A stretch of 64,000 bases of DNA from contig CAZYPN010000003.1 in assembly GCA_964649085.1 (NCBI GenBank), forward strand, positions 124,001-188,000. Direction: 5' to 3'. A program made the translations under genes and the position numbers. Below, piece after piece: positions 50,429 through 58,528 of this stretch. Source of the stretch: JADMJV01 sp964649085 (lineage in GTDB: Bacteria > Vulcanimicrobiota > Xenobia > Xenobiales > JADMJV01). The stretch's first letter is position 1, and every line of letters begins with the position of its first letter. Below the pieces are notes generated by a model. The model did no database searches. It was given only the letters and a program-made list of their open reading frames with translations, and had not been told where the DNA came from.

Positions 50429-51698
50429 AGAAACCCTGCAAGCGCTGCGCCGGGCTTTGGCTCTGGCCGAGAAGTTCTCGCTGCTGGTATGCGTGGTAGA
50501 GACCTCCGCGGACCGTCACCGCTATATGGCCGCCCTGAGTTGGGGGGCGACTCCTGGGACGATTCACTTTCTGTGGCTGCAGAGTCCACCCCAGGATTGG
50601 GCCGGCCAACTGAAGACGAACGAGGGACCCCTTCATCTGGGCGGTTTCGAGCATTGGGGGGAAGAGTTGATTGGCGCTTTGCATCGGCTCAACGCCGCTC
50701 GGGAGGAGGTGGCGGTCGCTTTTCCATACCCCCTGGTCTTGTGGCTTTCGGCCGGAAGCTTTCGGGCGTTGAGTGAGCACGCCCCAGATTTCTTCTCTAT
50801 CCGCTCGGGGACGTTCTTCTTTCCAAGTCAGGCTACCCGAACCGATTTCAGAATTCTCTGGGGCTATGCACCCGCGGAAATTGTTTTGACGCCAGCCGGG
50901 CGAACTCGGCGAGTGGCTGAAGTGCAGCGTCTACTACCCGGTATTCGAGAGCTTATGGAGCAGGCGATGCATCGACTGCATCTCGCCCGGCTATGGGAAC
51001 TTGAAGGGGAACCCCAACGGGCCTTGGATTCGCTGAACCTCGACTGCACGGGCGTTCCAGGCACCATGCTTCGGCTGCATCGCTTCGCTATCGCGGTGCG
51101 TTTGGCCGCGGGGCAAGAACTCTTCGAAAAGAACGCTATCTCAATACTCGCCGAACTCAATGACCTCGGCCTTCCCGACGATGGCCCCTCGGCTCAGTGT
51201 TTTCTAACCGGGCGCTACATCGATGCCTATTTGCAGAGCTATTGGGGAAATCCCGAACTCGTGGAACGGCATTTAGTCTATTTGCAGCGTTACTCTTCAA
51301 TGTGGCCAGACGGTGAAGCTCAGTGGGCTCACCTGACGGCTGCCTGTCAGATTCAACGGGGCGAATTCGACGCGGCTCGTGAGTCGCTGCTGCAAGCGCT
51401 GAAGCAGACTGAGGCCAAGCTCTCGAGTCATCACCCTCATTGGTCCTTGATCCAGTGGTCACAAGCCCGTCTGCTTCATTTGTTGGGAAATTGGAATGAG
51501 GCGCGCGCGCTGGGTGAACGGTGCCTGCAGGCTCTAGAACCCTGGTTCGCCGGTCCTTCGCGCGAGTTGGAATTGCTGCTCGGCTGGCTGGCCGGGGTCT
51601 GTCGGGATATTGGCGATGACCAGTCTGCTTGCACCTACCAGCGGCTGGCCGAGAGTCGTCGGGTGCAGCCTCTTTTGACGGTCCAACTCGGCCCGTAA
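50418..51698 (+). CDS. TPR protein with an N-terminal ATPase-associated domain
   Basis: A 426-residue protein. The first 150 residues form an alpha/beta domain (ALRRALALAEKFSLLVCVVE, HRLNAAREEVAVAFPYPLVL, WLSAGSFRALSEHAPDFFS, IRSGTFFF) of the type found at the front of many bacterial NLR-like and TPR signalling proteins. The rest is helical TPR-like repeats (HLARLWELEGEPQRALDSL, AACQIQRGEFDAARESLLQAL, RLLHLLGNWNEARALGERCL). It overlaps the ATPase gene by 11 bp and starts at GTG. The likely role is ligand or partner sensing for the ATPase. Confidence 0.75.
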   Translation: MEAEETLQALRRALALAEKFSLLVCVVETSADRHRYMAALSWGATPGTIHFLWLQSPPQDWAGQLKTNEGPLHLGGFEHWGEELIGALHRLNAAREEVAVAFPYPLVLWLSAGSFRALSEHAPDFFSIRSGTFFFPSQATRTDFRILWGYAPAEIVLTPAGRTRRVAEVQRLLPGIRELMEQAMHRLHLARLWELEGEPQRALDSLNLDCTGVPGTMLRLHRFAIAVRLAAGQELFEKNAISILAELNDLGLPDDGPSAQCFLTGRYIDAYLQSYWGNPELVERHLVYLQRYSSMWPDGEAQWAHLTAACQIQRGEFDAARESLLQALKQTEAKLSSHHPHWSLIQWSQARLLHLLGNWNEARALGERCLQALEPWFAGPSRELELLLGWLAGVCRDIGDDQSACTYQRLAESRRVQPLLTVQLGP

Positions 51699-51713
51699 CT
51701 CTCGAATGCGAAT

Positions 51714-51751
51714 CGTCAACCTCAGTCCCGATTTCCGCCAGCTCAAATTGC
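51714..51751. repeat. copy of the 3' end of the small gene at 48179
   Basis: 51714-51751 matches 48171-48210 with about four differences (for example CGTCAACCTCAGTCCC then GATTTCYGCCAGCTC). In the source gene this covers the last FELAEIG codons and the stop; in the copy one G is missing and the stop is lost. It abuts the hydantoinase fragment directly, which points to mosaic duplication. Confidence 0.6.
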
Positions 51752-51752
51752 A

Positions 51753-51920
51753 GTGGTGCACCACGCCGTGACTCCCACCACCCACCATCACGCCAACGGC
51801 GTAGCCGAAGGCATTGTGCAGGTCTTTCACCAGCTGCTCGAGGGGCTGCCCGAAGCCCAGGTGGTGTTTCTGGCCCACAGCACCACCCAGGCCACCAATG
51901 CGCTGCTGGAAGGCGACGTG
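51753..51920 (+). pseudogene. hydantoinase gene fragment, 5' region copy
   Basis: 168 bp co-linear with 45496-45663 of the intact hydantoinase gene with no gaps. The encoded 56 residues (VVHHAVTPTT to ALLEGDV) are identical. Seven bases differ, each at a third codon position and each silent. The frame then runs into unrelated sequence at 51921. No start codon or N-terminal phosphate loop is present. Confidence 0.85.
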
Positions 51921-51921
51921 T

Positions 51922-52261
51922 TCAAGCTGGCCGAATCTTCAAGATCCTCCGCAGGGAAACTTCGATCTCGAGCAGGTCCTCATCTGCAAGTCGACCCAAC
52001 AGATTCCGCACGCGGCTCTTGTCCACGGCGCGGATCTGCTCAACGCGAGCTTTGGAATTCGACCCCGCCCAGGGAACCGAAACCAGCAGTGGTGGCACAG
52101 CCGGCGCCTTGGTGGTCGTGAGCAGGACTACGATAACGGTCTTTCGATGGTTGTTGACCTCGTCGGTCGAAACAACCACGCAAGGTCTCGTCCTGGCCTG
52201 CTCTTAGCCTCGGAACGGGTCGAGGTTCACCCAATATTACCTGACTTCTCGCGATCGTCAT
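51922..52261 (-). pseudogene. mazF/pemK endoribonuclease toxin remnant
   Basis: Starting at ATG 52261 the frame reads MTIARSQV and then, after one extra A near 52237, YWVNLDPFRG, an in-frame TAA (52206-52204), then EQARTRPCVVVSTDEVNNHR, KTVIVVLLTTT, LLVSVPWAGS, SKARVEQIRAVDKSR and the C-terminal helix ADEDLLEIEVSLRRIL. The family catalytic and RNA-binding positions (RPCVVVS, the T-D-S loop) are still readable. Corrected length is 113 codons, normal for MazF. A frameshift and a nonsense codon make it inactive. It sits inside the broken hydantoinase copy. Confidence 0.8.
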
Positions 52262-52477
52262 CACGGCTCTTTGTGGGTGCTCTGGGCTGCCCGAAACTGT
52301 CTCTCAAACTCGGCAGCGTCAAAAAGATCGGTGTCGTCCAACAGTTCCGAATCCACCCACTCCCGTATTTCCAATTCGGCCTCCCCTGACTCTAGCCGGG
52401 TCAGCCTCGGAAAGTTGCTGACTCTCGCGCTCTAATTCCCGGCGTAGAAGCTGTATCAGAAACTGGCTCCGTTGGCG
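52261..52477 (-). pseudogene. antitoxin remnant of the mazEF module
   Basis: One frame reads RSQFLIQLLRRELERES and QQLSEADPARVRG, the ribbon-helix-helix-type antitoxin helix; a second frame continues EAELEIREWVDSELLDD and FEREFRAA-like FERQFRAAQSTHKEP before a TGA whose last bases overlap the toxin ATG (TGATG). The N-terminal DNA-binding strand is missing upstream. The two-frame structure shows a frameshift, so it is probably non-functional. Confidence 0.6.
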
Positions 52478-52560
52478 TGGAGGGTTCAAGACCGGTCGGG
52501 GCGAGAATGTCGACGGGCCCACCTCGCCGCCAATTCGGGCCCAGGCACGAAGATCTGGAG

Positions 52561-52840
52561 CGCAACCTGGTGTGGGCCGTGGCCACCGGCTCGGTGGCCT
52601 TTGTGGCGCAGGACCTGCTCCAACAGTTGGGAAGAGCGCCTCAAGACATGCAAGAAGCAAACCGTCTGGGCTACCGACGGCCGGGTTGGAGTCGAGCTGC
52701 AGGTGCCCGCCCAGGGCCAGAGCTGGAGCAAGGGCCTGGAGCGGGTGCTGCAGCAATTCATCCGCGTGCTTGAGGCTGGCGCAGTTGCCGCGAGGCGTTG
52801 CGTTACTCTCCATTTTTAGCGGGCGAGAAACTTCTCTCGC
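52561..52840 (+). pseudogene. hydantoinase gene fragments, 3' region copy plus flank
   Basis: Three blocks of the second hydantoinase copy: 52561-52625 matches 47032-47096 (NLV.AVATGSVAFVAQDLL), about 52648-52755 matches 47243-47366 with an internal gap (KKQTVW, GQSWSKGLERVLQQ), and 52758-52840 matches 47530-47612, the gene end and the 3' end of the ankyrin-like gene. Deletions between blocks break the frame. In the first block most differences are silent, but one changes Arg to Trp. Confidence 0.8.
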
Positions 52841-52896
52841 ACTTGTGGGGTCAGGACGAGTTCCCGGTTCTCGCGTCTTCAATGCCGCGCGGCTGA

Positions 52897-53325
52897 CTTC
52901 AGACGAATTCCTTTGATAACACGGTGAGCGCCGGGGGCAATGCCAGTCGGGGGCTCAGCGTAGGCCTGAGCGGCACCAGCAACTTCCTGATTTCCACTAA
53001 CAACATTACGGGCTGCAACTTCGAGGGTATGCAGGTGGCCGTGGGCGACAACGCCAACGCCCGCCTCCGCTTCACCAACAACCGCACCCTGGGTAATCTG
53101 GTGAACCGCGGCTTGGTTATTTTTCACACCGGTGCCGGCGCTCCCAACACCGGCTGCATTTTTAACGGTAACACCAGCGACAGGTTTGTCCTGCTACAGA
53201 ATAATCTCGGCCTCTTCCAAATCGAGCAGTTCGCGCAGTTTAACGGGTCCGGTGGCAACTCGGACAGCCTGAGCACCCTGGGGACCATCAACGACGTAGC
53301 GGCCGGCAGTCTGGGCATTCCTTAA
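52897..53325 (+). pseudogene. beta-helix repeat protein, C-terminal fragment
   Basis: The frame opens at 52897 after a stop and encodes LQTNSFDNTVSAGGNASRG, NNITGCNFEGMQVAVGDNAN, FTNNRTLGNLVNRGL, CIFNGNTSDRFVLLQ and a final SDSLSTLGTINDVAAGSL. The Asn-rich, roughly 25-residue periodicity is typical of right-handed parallel beta-helix surface proteins. There is no convincing start, signal peptide or N-terminal part, so this is the remaining C-terminus of a much larger protein. A GTG at 52924 could give a 133-residue product, which I think unlikely to function. Confidence 0.6.
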
Positions 53326-53831
53326 TCGCGCCAGACGATGCGCAGTCGGTCGGCGGTTTGCATAAAGCGGTTCAGGTCGAACTCAAGCTGGCCCCCTGGG
53401 GTAAGCGGGTCGTCTGAATCTACCGAGGCAATGACACCGCTCATCTGGCTGATTTCAACAGAAACCCCATCAAAGGCGGCGTCTACATTCCCGGCCACGG
53501 GCGATCCGGACGCGTCCACCAATTCGAAATGTTCCTTCTCCAATGTCTCAATCCCTGCCGCTGCAAAGGTGGCCGGGCCAGGCTCCGTCACGGTGCGAGG
53601 GGGCGGTCCCGGCAAGATGACCGGCTTTAGACGCAAGAAGCCGCCATTGTTGCCCTGAGCCTCGCCGCCACTCGGAAACCCACCCCACGGATAGGCATCG
53701 CCAAACCCCACCTCGCCCCCCGTCACTCTCGTGGCCTTCTCATCAAACACCACCCGCCCGTCCTTACGGGCCACCCGCGCCTCGGAGGGCCCCGCGGCCA
53801 CGGCGGCGCCCAGCAGGGTGACGCCCTCCAC
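53322..53831 (-). CDS. hypothetical protein, probably a 5'-truncated fragment
   Basis: 169 residues from GTG 53831. The frame is open a further 20 codons upstream without an ATG and carries QITDGNQCVEFSVEG, which looks like coding sequence, so the original start is probably lost at the junction near 53840-53900. The sequence (SEARVARKDGRVVFDEKATR, GGFLRLKPVILPGPPPRTV, GGQLEFDLNRFMQTADRLR) is beta-rich and unrecognised. It ends 4 bp inside the opposite beta-helix fragment. Confidence 0.45.
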   Translation of the reverse strand: MEGVTLLGAAVAAGPSEARVARKDGRVVFDEKATRVTGGEVGFGDAYPWGGFPSGGEAQGNNGGFLRLKPVILPGPPPRTVTEPGPATFAAAGIETLEKEHFELVDASGSPVAGNVDAAFDGVSVEISQMSGVIASVDSDDPLTPGGQLEFDLNRFMQTADRLRIVWRD

Positions 53832-53840
53832 CGAGAATTC

Positions 53841-54634
53841 GACGCACTGATTGCCGTCGGTTATCTGTTCGCTCCCAGCTACTTCGCCCTGCGGACTTTC
53901 TCAGGTCCGAAAGTGTTCATTCCCACGGCTCACGATGAAAAGGAGTTTAGTTGGTCCTTCGCAGGCCATTCGATGTCCCGTGCCAGCGCCTTTGGTTTTC
54001 TGAGCCAGGCCGAGCTCCAGGTTTGCTCACACTACTGGCCGGCATCGAAAGACGTGCCCTATGTGATGGTGCCTCCCGGTCTAGAGGCCGACTTGGGCCA
54101 GGAGGAACCCCTGACGCAGGAGCTTCCCGAACGTTTTTTCTTTGCTTTGGCAGAGTCGAGCGCGGCAAGGGCATTGAATTACTTTACCAGCAGGCGCCTC
54201 CTGAAGTCCGGTTCGTGGTTGCCGGACGTCAGGGGCACGCCTTTCCGCCCGATCCGCGATTTCTTTTTGTCGGGCCTGTGAGTGAAGGACAGAAAGTCTG
54301 GCTTCACCGACGTGCCCTGGCCCTGGTAGTGCCATCCTTGCGTGAGTCCTACTCGATGGTTACTGCCAACGCTATCGCCCTAAACTGCCCGGTTCTTGGG
54401 CTCGAGGGTTGTAAGGCCGTCGAGGAACTCATCGAGCAATACGGCGGGCGATTATGCCAACTTGAGCAACTGGGAGAAACCCTTACCGGCTTGTGGACGG
54501 GAAGGCTCCCGGCCCTCGAAAAAGCCTTGCTGGTGGACAAGATTCAGCGGGAGCGCTCCTGGATGGCTTCGGCTCGGCAGTTGAAGGAGCTTCTCCAGGT
54601 TCTGACCCGCCAAGTCGTTGACTCGTCAGGCTAG
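53841..54634 (+). pseudogene. GT4-type glycosyltransferase, truncated and frameshifted
   Basis: The frame from 53841 reads DALIAVGYLFAPSYFALRTF and VFIPTAHDEKEFSW, the end of a GT4 N-lobe, and VPPGLEADLGQ. At a run of six T (about 54132-54137) the coding continues in another frame: FLCFGRVERGKGIELL, FLFVGPVSEGQKVWLHRRAL, ALVVPSLRESYSMVTANAIA, the C-lobe with the donor-binding SLRESYSMV block. About 80 N-terminal residues are missing where the frame meets the reverse-strand fragment. The homopolymer shift could be a read error, but the truncation is real. Confidence 0.7.
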
Positions 54635-54714
54635 AAGCCGCCTGCACGGCCCCAGGAACGGCTGTTCGGCACTGTAATGGCAGGAATGGGCTGTCTCGGC
54701 TCGTAGAGTTTAGC

Positions 54715-56433
54715 GTGGTGCTTCCCAACGGTTGCGAGAAACGCTCTGGAGACGATTTCTGGACAGCACCGGAAGCGCCAATTGACTACTGGGGAGAGCT
54801 CTCGCTGCAGGATATGCAGCAACTGATTCAAGAAGCCAGTGCCTCTCCTCAGCCCTTAACAACCCTCTTCCATTTCCTGGCCTCCCATCGTCGCTCTGAT
54901 TTGTATGCCTACGTTGCCGATCACGTCGGGCGCGGAAGTTGGCTCAACCTGATTCAGCCCGCCTCCAAGTTGCGCGCCCTGGACGTGGGTGCCGGGCTCG
55001 GCGGGGTCAGCCGTGCCTTATTGGATCGCTACCAGGAAGTCTACAGCATCGAAGGCTGCCGACAACGCTGCGAATGGATATCCACCAGTCTGCGTGCTTT
55101 TCGAGATCGTTTGATGGTGATTCACGGAGGGGTACATCAGCTACCCTTTCCCGATGCCAGCTTTGACCTGGTTTGTTGTAATGGCGTGCTGGAGTGGGTC
55201 GCTTTCGGAAGAGAGGGCCCGGTTACCGAACTTCAAATCCAGGCCCTGCGAGAGTTCCGTCGAGTGCTCAAGCCTGATGGCATTCTTTACGTGGGTATTG
55301 AGAACCGGCTCGGTTTGCAGTATTTTCGCGGGGGTCTCGACCATCCCGGTACTCGCTTTACTTCGTTGATGCCCCGCTGGCTGGCATCGATGGTGTGTAG
55401 TCGTTCCCTGGGTGGAGAGATTTTCTCGATGGGCAGGGCCTTTCAGAGCTATCGTACCTATACTTACACCCGACCCACCTATTTGCAATTATTCAAGGAA
55501 GCCGGACTTCATCACCTTGAAACCTACTGCGCAGAACCTTGCTACAACAATCCGCGCTATATTTTTCCTTGGAACGTGCGGGGTTCCGAGTTTGCGACTT
55601 TTTCCCGGTTGATTTTGGGCAGAGGGCGAAATCTGCCCCTCTCTCGAAACCTTTGCAACTCACTTCTTTTCTTTGCCGCTCCTGAGCCTGTCGATGTGCC
55701 TCGGGAGGAATCGCCGGTTTGGATTGGGTTCAATGGGAAACTGAAAATCCGTGGTCAGGCCATCGTCCGAGAAACCGAGGCGGGGTCCGTCGCTTCGCCC
55801 CCCTTTTCCGGTTACGCCGGCCATCGCTGCCGCAGCCCCAGACTCACCGAAGCCCACGTCGCCGGCAGTTATCGCGAGTTTTTGGCTAGCGAGCGTAGTC
55901 GTCGAAAGAACTGGCCGATGACTGAAGTCGAGAGTGCCTTTCGTCAGCTTTTCTCAGCCTATTTCCCGGCGGAAGTCATCGACCGCTTCCTGGAAGAAAT
56001 CGCCTCTCATCATCAGTCCAATCGATATCACGGCGATTGCGTCCTCGAGAATCTGATGCTTGACTCTCGCCTGCGAGGCCATTGGATTGATGAGGACGAT
56101 GCTCCTTTCGGAAGCCCGGCTCTAGACGCCGCAGACCTGGTGGGCGATTGGGTCTGGTGTCGGCGTGGGGATTACTTCCCGGCCGTCGACGTCTCGGGAC
56201 TGTGCCGCTCTCTCGAGATTCGCACGGACGACCGGTTGCTCTTCACGCTGGCGGCATTGCGGCGTAGTTTACGCTCTTCACACCTGGTTCGGGCCCACCC
56301 GGCAGCCATTCTAGAGCTGCGGGTCGCCCTCGATTGCTGGAGCGGCCAGCGGCGGCTCACACCTTTTCCCCGTGGAAGCTGGAAGCAGCGGTTGTATCGC
56401 CAGTTGCACTGGTTAAGGGCGAAGAAACTTTGA
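54715..56433 (+). CDS. methyltransferase fused to aminoglycoside-phosphotransferase-like kinase domain
   Basis: 572 residues from GTG 54715. The N-terminal class I methyltransferase has motif I ALDVGAGLGGVSRALL (88-103), the acidic VYSIEGC, FDLVCCNGVLEWV and VLKPDGILYVGIENRLG. The C-terminal domain has the APH/choline-kinase catalytic loop YHGDCVLENLMLD (His439-Asp441, Asn446) and metal loop WIDEDD (Asp459), but I see no clear N-lobe, so it may be a degenerate or lobe-swapped kinase. It opens a coupled set with Wzm and Wzt (TGATG overlap). A cap-forming methyl/phosphoryl transferase for the surface glycan is a reasonable inference. Confidence 0.82.
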   Translation: MVLPNGCEKRSGDDFWTAPEAPIDYWGELSLQDMQQLIQEASASPQPLTTLFHFLASHRRSDLYAYVADHVGRGSWLNLIQPASKLRALDVGAGLGGVSRALLDRYQEVYSIEGCRQRCEWISTSLRAFRDRLMVIHGGVHQLPFPDASFDLVCCNGVLEWVAFGREGPVTELQIQALREFRRVLKPDGILYVGIENRLGLQYFRGGLDHPGTRFTSLMPRWLASMVCSRSLGGEIFSMGRAFQSYRTYTYTRPTYLQLFKEAGLHHLETYCAEPCYNNPRYIFPWNVRGSEFATFSRLILGRGRNLPLSRNLCNSLLFFAAPEPVDVPREESPVWIGFNGKLKIRGQAIVRETEAGSVASPPFSGYAGHRCRSPRLTEAHVAGSYREFLASERSRRKNWPMTEVESAFRQLFSAYFPAEVIDRFLEEIASHHQSNRYHGDCVLENLMLDSRLRGHWIDEDDAPFGSPALDAADLVGDWVWCRRGDYFPAVDVSGLCRSLEIRTDDRLLFTLAALRRSLRSSHLVRAHPAAILELRVALDCWSGQRRLTPFPRGSWKQRLYRQLHWLRAKKL

Positions 56434-57281
56434 TGTCGAGTCCGGACCCGCCACTCCGGGTGTTCTCCGCCCGTCGTAACCCTTTCAGCCTTGAAAGTCT
56501 CCGAGAAATTTGGCTCTACCGGGAGTTGCTGGTGTTCCTCTTTCGCAGAGATATCAGCGTCCGATACAAACACGCTGCCTTGGGGCTCGCCTGGGTGTTT
56601 ATCCAGCCCCTGCTGCTGACACTTACCCTGGCCACCGTCTTTCGCGCTCCATCAGGGGGGTTATCGGTTTTGCAGTTCAGTTGTTATGTATTTACAGGGC
56701 TGGTCCCTTGGATCGTGGTTTCTCGGTCGTTGAGCGAGGGAGCCTCCTGTTTGTTGCAAGACCAGAAGCTATTGACCCGAGTCTATTTCCCTCGCGTGCT
56801 AATACCGATGGCCTCGGTGCTGGCGGGTCTTTTCGATTGTGCCCTGTGTTTGCTGGTAACGGTGCCCGCGATGGCGGTTTTCGGCCTGTTGCCCTGGAGC
56901 AGCCTGCTGGGGATCCCCTTGGTTTTGCTGGCTACGGGTATAACGGCCCTGGGCTGCTGTTTGTGGTTGTCTGCTCTCAACGCCGAATTTCGCGACGTGC
57001 AGTACGTCATCCCCTTTCTGACCCAGCTCTTGTTTTTCGCCTCTCCCATTGTCTATCGCACGAGTCACCTGGGGAACTCCAAATGGTTGTTGATTTTCCA
57101 GGCGAATCCGGTGGCTTATGTCCTGGAACTGAGTCGCAGCTTGCTGCTGGCGGAGCCGCTCCCCGCCCTTCCCAGATTGCTGATCGGGGCTATCGGTCTG
57201 ATTTGTTTCGTGTGCGGAGGGTTCTTGTATTTTCGATGGCGCGAACGGGTTCTGGTCGATTTGATTGGAGGCCAGAGCTGA
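56433..57281 (+). CDS. polysaccharide ABC exporter permease (Wzm-like)
   Basis: A 282-residue ABC-2 permease of the O-antigen/teichoic-acid export type. LYRELLVFLFRRDISVRYKH is the N-terminal amphipathic interface, ALGLAWVFIQPLLLTLTLA the first membrane helix, then DQKLLTRVYFPRVLIPMAS and LNAEFRDVQYVIPFLTQ are family blocks. Six helices are present. The ATG overlaps the methyltransferase-kinase stop and its own stop overlaps the ATPase start, both as TGATG, so the set is translationally coupled. It moves undecaprenyl-linked glycan across the inner membrane. Confidence 0.9.
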   Translation: MSSPDPPLRVFSARRNPFSLESLREIWLYRELLVFLFRRDISVRYKHAALGLAWVFIQPLLLTLTLATVFRAPSGGLSVLQFSCYVFTGLVPWIVVSRSLSEGASCLLQDQKLLTRVYFPRVLIPMASVLAGLFDCALCLLVTVPAMAVFGLLPWSSLLGIPLVLLATGITALGCCLWLSALNAEFRDVQYVIPFLTQLLFFASPIVYRTSHLGNSKWLLIFQANPVAYVLELSRSLLLAEPLPALPRLLIGAIGLICFVCGGFLYFRWRERVLVDLIGGQS

Positions 57282-58528
57282 TGTCCTCCCTGCCAAGTAT
57301 TCGCGCTTTGGGGCTGGGAAAGTCCTATCGTCGCGGGCAAGCTTCGCGTTATCGCAGCCTGCGAGAGGTACTTTCGGGTTTGATTCGTCTGCAACGAAAG
57401 CAGTTGGGCGCGGCCCGGGCCACGGAGTTTCGTGCCATCGACGATGTCAACCTCGACATCTGGCCCGGTGAGGTCGTGGGGCTGATCGGTCGGAATGGTG
57501 CAGGAAAGAGCACCCTCATTCGATTGCTCAGCGGCATAACTGCACCGTCGTCAGGACGGTGCGAAGTTCGCGGCACGGTGGGCTCGCTGCTCGAGGTTGG
57601 AGTGGGTTTCCATCCGGAGCTCAGCGGTCGCGAGAACATTTTTCTCAATGGCGCCATCTTGGGGATGTCCTCAGCCGAAGTGCGTCGCTCCCTTCAACAG
57701 ATCGTAGACTTCTCCGAAATTGGCGATGCCCTGGATACTCAGGTTAAGTACTATTCCAGCGGTATGTATGTCCGACTGGCCTTCTCGGTCGCAGCGCACC
57801 TTACGACCGATATTCTTTTCGTAGACGAAGTGCTGGCCGTCGGGGACGTTGCCTTTCAGCGAAGGTGTTTGGGAAAGATGGATGACGTAGCTCGGTCGGG
57901 ACGGACCGTAGTGTTGGTCAGTCACAACATGGCTCCCATCCAGGCGCTTTGTAGCCGTGCAGTGTTGCTCGATAAAGGCCGTTTGATAGAGGATGGGCCG
58001 CCGGAGAAGATTATCGAGCATTACCATCGATTGTGCAGTCAGACGCAACAAGCCGACTTGCGCTCCCGTCAGGATCGACGTGGTGACGGATTCGCTCGCT
58101 TTACATCGGTTGAGTTCGCCAATGCCAGCCAGCCCGAGTTGGGTACTCTTCGCTGCGGAGACCGGGCTCGGGTGGTCCTCGAGTATGAGTCAGACCGCGA
58201 ACTGGAGGGCGTCGCCTTCATGGTTGGTCTCTATGGGTCACTGGGCCAGCCGCTCTATCGACTCGATAGCGAGAATGCCGGAGGGCTGACGGGTCGGTTT
58301 CCGGCTCGCGGGAAGCTCGTCTGCGATACCGACCCCATCACTCTCAGTCCGGGTCGCTATTCGTGCAACCTGGCGTTAATGATGCGAGGCTCCGTTGTGG
58401 ACCACGTCGAGACAGCTTACTGGCTGGACATTGATTCCCAAGACTTCTATGGGACCGGCAACTTGCCCAGTCCGCTGGAGGTTCCGATTTTGATACCACA
58501 GAAATGGGAGTTGATTGAATGCCGGTAA
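57281..58528 (+). CDS. polysaccharide ABC exporter ATPase with C-terminal cargo-binding domain (Wzt-like)
   Basis: 415 residues. The ATPase has Walker A GRNGAGKS (70-77), the family LLEVGVGFHPELSGRENIFLN loop region (from about 103), signature YYSSGMYVRLAFS, Walker B ILFVDEVLAVGD and VLVSHN. Residues from about 265 form a beta-sandwich (RFTSVEFANASQPEL, YGSLGQPLYRLDSEN, LSPGRYSCNLALM) like the Wzt carbohydrate-binding domain, which in studied systems reads the non-reducing cap of the glycan before export. The three nearby methyltransferases may make that cap. The 3' end overlaps the next gene by 10 bp. Confidence 0.92.
   Translation: MSSLPSIRALGLGKSYRRGQASRYRSLREVLSGLIRLQRKQLGAARATEFRAIDDVNLDIWPGEVVGLIGRNGAGKSTLIRLLSGITAPSSGRCEVRGTVGSLLEVGVGFHPELSGRENIFLNGAILGMSSAEVRRSLQQIVDFSEIGDALDTQVKYYSSGMYVRLAFSVAAHLTTDILFVDEVLAVGDVAFQRRCLGKMDDVARSGRTVVLVSHNMAPIQALCSRAVLLDKGRLIEDGPPEKIIEHYHRLCSQTQQADLRSRQDRRGDGFARFTSVEFANASQPELGTLRCGDRARVVLEYESDRELEGVAFMVGLYGSLGQPLYRLDSENAGGLTGRFPARGKLVCDTDPITLSPGRYSCNLALMMRGSVVDHVETAYWLDIDSQDFYGTGNLPSPLEVPILIPQKWELIECR

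Noticed and set aside
51700..53900. An insertion sequence or transposon as the cause of the mosaic
   Set aside because: I looked for a transposase frame, terminal inverted repeats and target-site duplications and saw none; recombination or deletion explains the fragments as well.
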